Source: Gnomoniopsis sp. IMI 355080
Taxonomy: Eukaryota; Ascomycota; Sordariomycetes; Diaporthales; Gnomoniaceae
Reading direction: 5' to 3'
Length of the DNA stretch: 16,641 nucleotides
NCBI GenBank assembly: GCA_027946555.1
Contig: JAPEVC010000410.1
Coordinates: 1 to 16,641, forward strand
Within the stretch, counting starts at the first letter, position 1. Each line of letters begins with the position of its first letter. Shown in pieces: positions 9,241 through 16,641 of the stretch. A program made the translations under genes and the position numbers. The notes below the pieces were generated by a model. That model worked only from the letters and a program-made list of their open reading frames with translations, was not told the DNA's origin and did not search any database.

Positions 9241-11337
9241 TCACTGCCCACCAGGCCCAGCCGGACTCTTCGCATCACCTGCGCCCGACCGAGCTGCCGC
9301 TGAAGCGGCGGCGCCATTATCGCCCTCCTCATCCACATACGCAGGGGGCATGTCTTCAGCCGCAGTAGCGCCAGCAGCGGTGTGCTGTTGCGACGAGCTG
9401 TTGCTACTCTCTTCGCCACCGCCGGCCATCGCAGAGTACCCAGGCGGTGCCGTCGCCATGCTCGACCGGGGATCCGCCACGCCTGCGAGCTCCCGCCGCT
9501 CGCGCTCTTCCCGCTCGCGGTTCATCTCCGCCTCGGCCGCTGCTTCGGCTGCCTTGGCCCGTGCGCCGGGGGTGGTTGTTTCTCCCGTTGTAGAGGGTGG
9601 TGCGCCGGCGCCGGCCATGGAGGAGGAGGAGGGGGGGAACGAGCCTCCGTTTACGTTCATGTTGGCCACGCCTTCCGTGACGCCGCCGCCGCCAGACGTG
9701 GGCCGAGGGGGCTTTGCCGGTGGATTGTCGTCGTTATTCTCATTCTTCTTATCAAAGACGGGATCGTATGCCGCGCCATATGTGCTATTTGGGTCCGGCC
9801 CCATCTGATTAGCCCACCTTCCTCCATCCCCACCACTACTACTACCACCGCCAGCAGCAGACTGCGCATGCCAGCCTTCAGCGCCTTTGATGGTGTCAAA
9901 GAGCGGCTTGACGAGCTCGGCCCACTTTTCCTTGCCAGGCACGAGGGGGACCTCGCCCTTGAGGATTTGCTGCACGGCCACGGGTTCGCCGTAAAAGGCG
10001 GCGTTGGCATCCTTGCGCTCCGTGACGATGGTGCCGTCGACTTGCACGCCGGCGTAGAAGCCGCGCGACTTGACGTAGCTGTAGGTCGGTTGCTTGATGG
10101 CTTGCTTGAGGGCCGAGGGCTTGCGGTCTCCGGCGTCCGGGCGGGCAGGCGTTGATCCAGCGGGTTGTTGTTGTTGTTTCTTCTTGCTGCTGCCGCCCCA
10201 AGACGTGTATTCGCCTAGTCTACGAGGAGGCTCAGGGGCAGGCTCCGCTGTACACGTGGTGCTGGTGGTGGCGGCGGTGGCAACTGGTGGTGCGTCGTAG
10301 ACTTTATCATCGCCCAGAGGAGGCGATGTGGCACCCGTAGTGGCCCCATCCTCCGTCCCCTTTGTAGTCTCCGTGCTGCCCTCACCAACGCCGTCCTTCG
10401 TCTTGTTGTTACTGCCGCCCTTACCGCTCTGCGGCGCCGCAAAGTCCACACTGCCGCCTGCACCCCAAGGGCCCGCGACAACAGCCAAGTCGCTGCCCAG
10501 ACTCATGCGGGTCTTGGTGAACGCCTCGAGGGCCTCCCGTGTGTTGATGACGACAACACAATCGTAAATGTCAATGCCAATCATGAGGCCGGCACCGACA
10601 CTGTGCACCTGGATGCCGCTGGGCGGCGACCAGCTGCCATCTGGCAGACGGGCGATGATGACGCCGGAGCCTGTGGCGCCCGAGACGTGAAAGCCGGCGC
10701 GGGCGGTGGTGAAGATGGCGAGGCCGACGGCCTTGTTGATGACGGCCGAAGGGATGGTGAGGAGCGTGCGGTTCTTCCTGGGCTTGGCGGGTGCGGTGGT
10801 GGGTTTGCCGTCGGCGTTGGTGGTGGGTGCCTCGACGGTCTCGGGGGCTTGGGCGTCGGTGTAAATGCCGTCCTCTTTTTTGAGGGGGTGTATGTGTTAG
10901 CTTTTGTTGTGGCTCCCTACTTGAACTTCCAATGTACAATAGGAGTATAAAGTCTTACTGCAAAAGTTCCTCAAAATCCTGGCAGCCTTGTCACACTCCT
11001 TGTCCATGGTGCTGGGGAGGAAGGACTCTGCGCCCAGCTTGTTTGCGAGCATGTTGAAGGGTGCGGCAGCCTTTGTCCCAAAGGACGAGAAGCGCTGGGC
11101 CCAGTTGGTCTTTTTGGGAGCGCCATCACCATCTGGAGGAGGAGGTTGATGCGGTGTTGTTTGTTGATGGTCACCAGTGGTCTGAGGCGTGCTGTTGTAG
11201 AGCTCCGAATGAGACTCGGGGATGGGCTGCTGCTCGTTAGAATGCATTCCCAGGCCGTTGTGGCCTGGTGGAGGCCCTGGCGGAGGAGGTGGGTAGTAGT
11301 CGCCCTGAGGGCCTGCAGGATCTTTGCTGTCTGTCAT
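9241..11337 (-). CDS. SYLF-domain (Ysc84/DUF500-like) protein, two exons
   Basis: Exon 1 is 11337-10959, exon 2 is 10874-9241 (TGA at 9243-9241), together 670 residues. The N-terminus is proline-rich (polyproline near residues 16-24) and leads into WAQRFSSFGTKAAAPFNMLANKL and the SYLF start DKECDKAARILRNFC. Splicing gives ...NFCKDGIYTD..., which fits the family consensus and fixes the junction. The first half of the SYLF domain includes PSAVINKAVGLAIF (168-181), GSGVIIARLPDGSW and the VVVINTREAL/LAVVAGPWGAGGSVD block (to about 271). The second half, YSYVKSRGFYAGVQVDGT and NAAFYGEP, lies at about 391-424. Between them is a Gly/Ser/Thr/Pro insert of roughly 105 residues with a KKKQQQQ run. A G/S/P/A-rich tail with a charged RE-rich helix follows. 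SYLF proteins such as yeast Ysc84/Lsb3 bind phosphoinositides and actin at endocytic sites; that role here is inferred from the family. No signal peptide or membrane segment is visible. The start is ATG 11337; no other ATG occurs upstream for about 180 bases. Confidence 0.9.
10875..10958 (-). other. Intron of the SYLF gene, 84 bases
   Basis: On the minus strand the donor reads GTAAGA, a CTAAC branch site lies at 10900-10896, and the acceptor is CAAAAAAG with exon 2 starting at 10874. The intron interrupts a codon after its first base, and joining restores Lys in NFCKDGIY. Unspliced read-through would enter residues foreign to the SYLF fold. Confidence 0.9.
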
Positions 11338-12150
11338 GACGATAATGTGTCCAAAAGGTTTGATGTAGGCGATGTGAAGGTATAGCAGGTCACGTTGGTC
11401 AAGCAAGAGACAGAAACAGAAACACAGGATGACTGAACGGATGAGGGACGATGATGGGTGCAGGGAGAACAAAGAGCGACGTTTTGTTGTTGTATTTAAG
11501 CTTTCCTCTACCGTAGAGCATAATCTGCAGCGCCAAAACCCACGGCGCACGTTTGCTGTTGAAACGCGTCAGATGTACACTGCAAGTCTTGGCTTTTCAG
11601 GCCGTAGCACAGCGTTGAACGAACCTGAATGGGAAGAACTGCAGCTGCGGTCGTTTGTGCCAAGGAAAGACGATCAAAACGGGTGAGCTTGACAAGCTTA
11701 CTATGTACGGAAGTAGAGGGGCACTGACGTCGTCGCTGTGGCTCAGAGCTTAAAGAGACAGCATCGGGCTGTGATTGGCCGCCACAAGGGGATGCGGGCT
11801 GTGGCGAGAGCTTGTTTTTTGGCTGGGTCACAGACCGAGAGCGAACAGCTCCCGCTCATCTCGTGGGGCTTAGAGTCCTATGATTGCCAAAAAAGGCACA
11901 ATACTACAGTATACTCGGATAACACTCGTATACCTCGTATAAGGAGGCAAAATGTGTCACTTTGTGCAGTATACTTACTTTGATAGTCAGGTACCAGACA
12001 GCTATGAGAAAAAATATGTACATGTTGAACTGTAAGGTGAGGTAGCCTATCCTGAGGCTGTTATGGAAGATGCCAGCTTCATCTGACATTGGTGAATCCT
12101 TTGAATGTTTCTGCAACTGATGATGCCAATGGACAAGTCCTTGACACCTT
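11338..12150 (-). promoter_or_regulatory. Promoter region of the SYLF gene and 3' flank of the lyase gene
   Basis: About 0.8 kb separates the SYLF start from the lyase stop codon, both genes being on the minus strand. On the minus strand a TATA-like TTAAATA lies at 11499-11493, about 156 bases before the ATG, and a CCAAT box lies at 11778-11774. The first 180 bases upstream of the SYLF ATG contain no other minus-strand ATG. The distal part (about 11904-12082) contains an alternative hydrophobic reading frame that could serve as a further lyase exon. Use of any of these sites is inferred from sequence only. Confidence 0.45.
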
Positions 12151-13695
12151 CTACAACCCCACTGGACGATTCTCTTTCCTACCACGTCTGCAGTGATGAT
12201 GATGGTGGGATGCATTACCCGTCCTGCTAGGCTCAATGCTTGACAATGTCGCCGACATCGATGCCGCCGTGGTCGTGGTATTTCCCGTTGCTGCCGGCAA
12301 GCTCACTGGCGCAGACCCGTTGGTCGTGTCATTATTCCAAGTAGTAGTAGGAATGCTAGTATTGACCGCTGGCGGCAGTGGCAACGCAGCAGCATCAGCA
12401 TCATCACGGTGGTACAGGAGAGATCCCCAGCCGAGACTGTCAAAGGCTCCAGACGTGCTGCCAACGGCACCGGCTCCTGGCTCGAATCCTCCGTAATTGT
12501 CCAATGTGTAGTTAAGATACGCCGTGGTCCATGGCGCATCCATTCCTTTGATCTGCACGTAGTGGCTATAGAGCAGCTCCCATGCAGGCCGTGTGGCTCC
12601 GCGTGAGCTGTCGCTGATGTTGTCGTAGGACACGATACCGTTTGTGTATGGTTCAAAGTCGACGTCGTGGCCGAGATTATAGCGAGCAAAATATTCGGCT
12701 CTATTTTGGAAGTAATTTACTTGTCAGCCATGATGCCAGAACAGAAATACTGTCTTTCGTTTGTCCCTTCTCATGACAAAGCAAGGCAAAAGGACTTACC
12801 CTTGAAGAATCCGACTGTTGTTGAAGCTGAACAGATCCTCTCCTTGGTTCCAAGCCTGCTGTCCGACAACACCCAACAGCTGCCAGTCCAGCGCCGAATG
12901 GCCCTGGTCGCGTCCTGATTCCTGGCCTTGACCAAGCGCGACGTTCGAGCCAGGTTCGACGACGAGGTTGGTGACGGCGTTGTTGATGCAGCCGTTGCCG
13001 TCCCCCGTCTTGAAATAGTCGACGGCAAAATCCCACACCGTGGCATTCTCCGTCAACACAGCAATCGCCATCGCCGAAGCCAGATTCCCCAACTCCCAAT
13101 TGGCAAAGAAATGCTTCACGTTATGCTCAGACCCAAGCTCATGGTTCAAGAAAGCCAAGTTCATGGGCAAGAAGACACGCGTCATCATGGCCTTGAAATC
13201 ATCAAACCCCCCACCGTCCGTCGTGGCAAAGGGCTCATAGTCCCGGAGAAGCTCCCCAGCATTGGCAAACTCGTGTCCTTGAAACCCGGCCGCGAGGTAG
13301 GCATCGTCGTCGCCACCGATCGCCTCCAGGGTGCTTGACCACGCCCGCAGCACATTGGCGGCCGTCTCGGCGTACGTGTCGTTGCCCGTGAGCTTCCACC
13401 GGAGTGCGAGGGCAAACGCGGCCGCGGCATCGTCCCACAAGAGGCTGACGTTTTCCTCGTGGACGCCGTCGGAGCCTCGGTAGATGGCGGCCACCGCTTG
13501 GGGGGTGTAGGAGGCGTCGGCGCAGGCGCAGTCGGTCAATTGTGCGTACGAGGTGTTCCAGGGAGCCTGCCCCTCGGCCACTTTGGATTTCGCGTAGGCG
13601 ATATCAGCTTCGGTTACGAGCAGGCCTGGATGAACGAAGGACTGCAAGGTTGGTACAGTAAAGAAAGCGAGATAAGCGAGCGTATGGAGCTTCAT
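12151..13695 (-). CDS. Secreted alginate-lyase-superfamily protein, two exons
   Basis: Exon 1 is 13695-12800, exon 2 is 12700-12151 (TAG), together 481 residues. The start ATG at 13695 gives a clear signal peptide (about 1-19, a hydrophobic LAYLAFFTV core ending near LQS). The mature part has the alpha/alpha-barrel pattern of the alginate_lyase family: HPGLLVTEADIAYAKSKV, a DDAAAAFALALRWKLTGN helix, NVLRAWS (114-120), FANAGELLRDY, NWELGN (199-204), and ESGRDQGH (259-266) before AWNQGEDLF (281-289). The Asn/Trp and Arg-Asp-Gln-Gly-His positions match where family members bind and cleave uronic-acid polymers. It probably acts outside the cell by beta-elimination on a polyuronide; alginate itself is not assured, and glucuronan or a similar polymer is as likely. 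After about residue 410 the protein becomes Ser/Thr/Asn-rich with several N-glycosylation sites, then ends in a five-His run followed by Cys and a basic cluster. This odd end may be a misread intron (see findings). The lyase core is secure; the C-terminus is not. Confidence 0.83.
12701..12799 (-). other. Intron of the lyase gene, 99 bases
   Basis: On the minus strand the donor is GTAAGT at 12799, a CTGAC branch site lies at 12727-12723, and the acceptor is AATAG with exon 2 beginning at 12700. The intron follows the second base of a codon; joining gives ...ILQGAEYFARYNLGHD..., a smooth continuation of the barrel. Without splicing, the first exon runs directly into TAA inside the donor. Confidence 0.9.
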
Positions 13696-13813
13696 GGTAA
13701 ATGAGTGATAACTTGAAGTAAAGGAGCGAAACGAATCGAAAGAAGACCAAGTTTGGGTTGTCCTTCGCAAAGGTGCGTGTTCGTCCTCTTCAGCCCAAGA
13801 TGGATCAGAGTAC

Positions 13814-13821
13814 TTGATATA
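13814..13821 (-). promoter_or_regulatory. TATA-like element upstream of the lyase gene
   Basis: On the minus strand TATATCAA lies about 119 bases before the lyase ATG, a plausible distance for a fungal TATA box plus a short leader. It overlaps a 12-base palindrome (ATACATATGTAT, 13819-13830). No other minus-strand ATG lies between it and the start codon. Confidence 0.35.
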
Positions 13822-14457
13822 CATATGTATCCCGAGGGACAATTCAGGGATTTCATGATGGCCTTATCCATTCACAATATGATCAATCACATCGCTTCGC
13901 CAATCCTTACAGCCATCGTCTTTTTTCCACTTTTCATTTTACTGTTGCTCTTTCTTGCCCTTCTGAATGTTCCTAAAATCATTTCCAAACACGCTTAGTG
14001 GACCTGACTTGCTAGTTGCTGGGCAGTCCTCCGAGAATGCCGAGCGTGGCGCCGCGGGATAGCAATTTATATGGCGTGGAGTGCCTGCTCAAAACGCACA
14101 TGGTGCAGCAGTCTAGGACGAAAAGTAATTCGGAAAATTGAAAGGTATGTACATACAACTTAGGCGGTGTATCCTCCCCTCCCCCTTGCTGCTAAGAGGT
14201 CGCTCAACAACAATACCTTGGAGGAGAGCTGTGAGATACAGTTGAAGGGAGGAAATTAGAAGGGGTCTGCATGACGCGCCTCCCAGCTCCATGAGCGAGG
14301 ATTAAAAGGGAGTCCATTCTGCCTACGGTTGGACAATACGGGCTCGTAGGAGTCGAAGTGTGCTTGGAAAGCTTTTTATCTTAGCATGGGAAGCTCTCGC
14401 TCAACATGTGGAACTTGCATCACCCAATCGCATCTACACGATTTTAGCCCACTCCGG

Positions 14458-14483
14458 ACGAGGACACAACACGAGGACACAAC
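14458..14483. repeat. Tandem duplication of 13 bases
   Basis: Two adjacent identical copies of ACGAGGACACAAC occur at 14458-14470 and 14471-14483. This is a short exact head-to-tail duplication in non-coding DNA, consistent with replication slippage. Confidence 0.85.
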
Positions 14484-14529
14484 AACAGCGCTAAGAAAAA
14501 AGAGGCTACTTGAACAATTCTTTCCGTTC

Positions 14530-14543
14530 ACTAGGTACCTAGT
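14530..14543. repeat. Perfect 14-base palindrome, GTAC core
   Basis: ACTAGGTACCTAGT reads the same on both strands. It is one of several GTAC-centred symmetric elements in the intergenic parts of this window. Confidence 0.85.
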
Positions 14544-16047
14544 CTTCGAGGCAACGCCTTGAACAAGTACTTTTAAAGGATCTGGCTGTTGTAAAGCTGG
14601 GAAAGCAGCTCGCAAGTGTCGTAGGATAAAGAGTCGTTCACACATTGGTATTGGGAACAAGCAAACCTTGGGCGTTGAAAAGCAGGGAGAAGACTACATA
14701 GGCTGAGCGGCCAACGCCAACAACAACAAAAAAAAAGGAAAAGGAATTTGTTTCTCCGCTACTGTTGGGCTGTGGCCTTGAACCGTCGTATTCGGCTGCA
14801 ATCGTGAGGCTTCCAAGATACCAACTATGGATCCCACCCCCATTCTATGACCGAGAATATCCTTACAGAGCATTGTATCCTATTACAAGGCTGTTTGGAG
14901 CCCCCGGCCACCGCACGAGGCATCGTGCTACTGCATGACATGGGGGGCCTCAAACCCATCGTCGCTACGAAATCCCAAGAGGCCAAACGCAGTTCAAGAT
15001 GTGAATCGTGTTGAGAGTTGACAGGTTTCTATCGCACTGCTCACAAGCAATTGGCCTTCCTATAGTATAACTGAACCGAAACGTCCTGGAAATCCTCACG
15101 AAGATATCTCTCACGCCTGCAAACACTCTTACAGCTTTCTCACAGGAAGGCTAACACGCCGTAGGGACGAGGTAGCCAAGCAAGCCTTGCCAATCAAACC
15201 CTTCCCCCCTTGCCCTCAAGTGTATCGTGATCGTTACCTTACTGACCGGGCTAGGTACTGTGTCTGGAACAGGAAGGGGGCCAAATTTCATAATATTTAA
15301 TTAAGTCTTTACAAAAGGCTGATCTTAAACAAAAACGAGAAGAACTGACTTTGAATTGTCTTCGATTACAGCCATTGGAATGATGTGCCTCAAGAGGTTG
15401 CTCAGTCCCCAGGATAAGTTCCTGTTGTCAAGACGTATGGCTGTTAAGCGAGAGCACGACATCGGAATACACAGGTGCTTCAATCAATAGGTCCTAATGC
15501 CGCCAACACATCTAGTAAAGGGCATGTAGCTCCCTAAATGGAGACCTTGCCCGACCGGACCAAGTCACCAATCCATGCATACGGCAAGGCAGGCCGTTCA
15601 GCCAAGTCCGAGATTCAACGTTCCATCCTGTGCTTGTCTCTCTCTTTTTCTCCTTGTTTTTTTTTCCTCTTGAAATCCAAAATCTTAGCATACGCTATTG
15701 GCTACAGACGCACCGCGGCTGCTGGCACGAGACTTGCCCTTACAAACGTTTGTCGTCAACAAGCGGTTCGAAATGCACTCATGATAAGACCCACACGAGC
15801 CATGTATTAATAATTTCTTGCTTTTTCAAAATAAGATAAAGGTATGTTTTCCGGATCTATTCCCGCCGAACAGAAATCAAGTGACGATGGCAACGTCTGG
15901 CTAATGATGCGGGCTAACAAATTGATGGAAAACAAAGAAAAGACTTCATAGGTATCCAAAAAGAAATCTCAAGTCGTCCCCTTGTACGCAGTACAAGTCC
16001 CGAGGCTCACAAAAGTCAAGGCACCAGAACCATCCTCATCCTCACCT

Positions 16048-16462
16048 CTAATAAACTTTCAGCCCACCCGCAACCTCTCCAAAATTCTTCGAAATCGTCG
16101 CCCGCCTCTGGTCACTCCGAACATCAAACCGCATCTTGAAGTCATTCGGCTCCAGAATGACATGGGCGTTGGTGGCTTGCGTGTCGATCGGCACCTTGTC
16201 GCCCGTCACGGGACACGTGGCCTGGGTCATATTGAACGCCCACAGCAAGGACGCGCCCGTGACAAAGAGCTCGTCGTCGACAATGTCCATGCCCAGGCAC
16301 TTGCGACGGCCCCACCCGAATGTGTGTGCGCCGTGCTTCGAGTCGCGGAAGTTGGGGTATTTGGATAGCGGCTCCTGGTACGTCGGGAACGACGGGTCGA
16401 GCCAGCGGTCCGGGCGGTAGTTGTCGGGGTCGGGATATTTAGAGGCGACGCGGTTGATGGAC
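16048..16462 (-). CDS. Cytochrome P450, last exon only (gene cut by window edge)
   Basis: The final exon encodes 137 residues after a split codon and ends in TAG at 16050-16048. It carries the P450 C-terminal signature: KYPDPDNYRPDRWLDPSFPTYQEPL (the PERF-like region) and the heme-binding loop FGWGRRKCLG, with the iron-ligating Cys codon at 16299-16297. This is followed by the L-helix and a beta-rich end. The DPSFPTYQEPLSKYP spacing and the IVDDELF segment resemble microsomal P450s often found in fungal secondary-metabolite clusters (family-level knowledge). The acceptor is TTCTTCCCCCCAG with a CTGAC branch site about 20 bases before it. The first exon base is G, which would complete a Trp (TG|G) in the usual W-x-I-x-R motif. 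The substrate-binding part, the I-helix and the K-helix ExxR are not identified in the window, so the substrate cannot be guessed. Monooxygenase function is inferred from the motif. Confidence 0.9.
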
Positions 16463-16641
16463 CTGGGGGGAAGAAGGTTGTCAGCAACAATTATTCTCCT
16501 CCTTGGGATGACGTGTGTCCTGTGGAATTGGATGCTTGTGGCTTGTTGCAGACCACTTTGATTATGCACGTCACATTAATGCAGACGGGCACATCTGACA
16601 TGCAGAATCGCGTCCCAGGTGTAGTGGGGAGGGGGTGGGAG
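16463..16641 (-). other. Intron (3' part) of the P450 gene, donor not resolved
   Basis: On the minus strand, a CTGAC branch site and a long C/T tract precede the CAG acceptor at 16465-16463. Upstream of this, to the window edge, I found no canonical GTRAGT-type donor that leaves a Trp-compatible two-base phase, and no K-helix ExxR. The preceding exon may therefore lie outside the window, or begin within it with an unusual donor. Confidence 0.5.

Larger units (their letters stand above)
13696..16047. other. Intergenic region, 2.35 kb, without a supported gene
   Basis: This holds the promoter of the lyase gene on its left and the 3' flank of the P450 gene on its right. A 14-base perfect palindrome with a GTAC core lies at 14530-14543, and a 13-base direct tandem duplication at 14458-14483. 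A minus-strand frame from ATG 14645 to 14376 could encode 89 residues, but I recognise no family and no splice support. No transposase, reverse transcriptase or tRNA signature was found. Confidence 0.55.

Noticed and set aside
9382..10155. A 257-codon plus-strand frame opposite the SYLF exon
   Set aside because: It is antisense to the low-complexity and SYLF-coding exon, its product is Arg/Gly/Ala-rich without motifs, and the sense frame explains the open reading fully.
12928..13338. A 136-codon plus-strand frame opposite the lyase first exon
   Set aside because: It is antisense to the conserved barrel-coding exon with no domain of its own; a composition shadow.
15700..15790. A GGTTCGAAAT string resembling a tRNA B box
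   Set aside because: The following bases do not complete the B-box consensus, and no A box or acceptor-stem pairing could be found at the right distance.
14000..15850. Possible transposon remnant in the lyase-P450 gap
   Set aside because: No terminal inverted repeats, target-site duplications or transposase/reverse-transcriptase fragments could be identified; only short palindromes and one 13-base duplication were seen.
1..16641. CRISPR array, riboswitch or operon-type organisation
   Set aside because: The spliced genes, signal peptide and P450 mark the DNA as fungal nuclear. No regularly spaced repeats longer than the microsatellites above were seen.

Overview
The window looks like nuclear DNA from a filamentous ascomycete (Pezizomycotina, most likely a Sordariomycete). 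The basis is widely spaced genes with GC-rich third codon positions, short introns (84 and 99 bases, GTAAGA/GTAAGT donors, CTAAC/CTGAC branch sites about 20 bases before the acceptor), pyrimidine-rich leaders, and intergenic DNA full of microsatellites and GTAC-cored palindromes. The genus cannot be named from the sequence alone.

Layout from left to right. Positions 1-3750 hold no gene I can support. Positions 3755-4599 are a pyrimidine-rich promoter and a long AUG-poor leader that feeds a plus-strand gene (about 4600-6288). That gene encodes a single-pass type II membrane glycosyltransferase of the Fringe-like GT31 type. A 2.95-kb convergent intergenic stretch with simple repeats follows (6289-9240). 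A minus-strand two-exon gene (9241-11337) encodes a proline-rich SYLF (Ysc84/DUF500-like) lipid- and actin-associated protein; its SYLF domain is interrupted by a low-complexity insert. Its promoter occupies 11338-12150. A second minus-strand two-exon gene (12151-13695) encodes a secreted alginate-lyase-superfamily protein with a Ser/Thr/Asn-rich tail. After a 2.35-kb gap, the right edge holds the last exon of a minus-strand cytochrome P450 (16048-16462), cut by the window.

The four genes do not form an obvious pathway. Two act on glycans in or beyond the secretory route (GT31 in the Golgi lumen, the lyase outside the cell). The SYLF protein is cytoplasmic and typical of endocytosis. The P450 is of a type common in secondary metabolism and may mark the edge of a cluster outside the window. 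I did not find a clearly new multi-gene system. The points most worth a second look are the 689-base AUG-free leader of the GT31 gene, the insert inside the SYLF domain, the ambiguous 3' end of the lyase gene (a possible membrane-anchored isoform), and the P450 edge.
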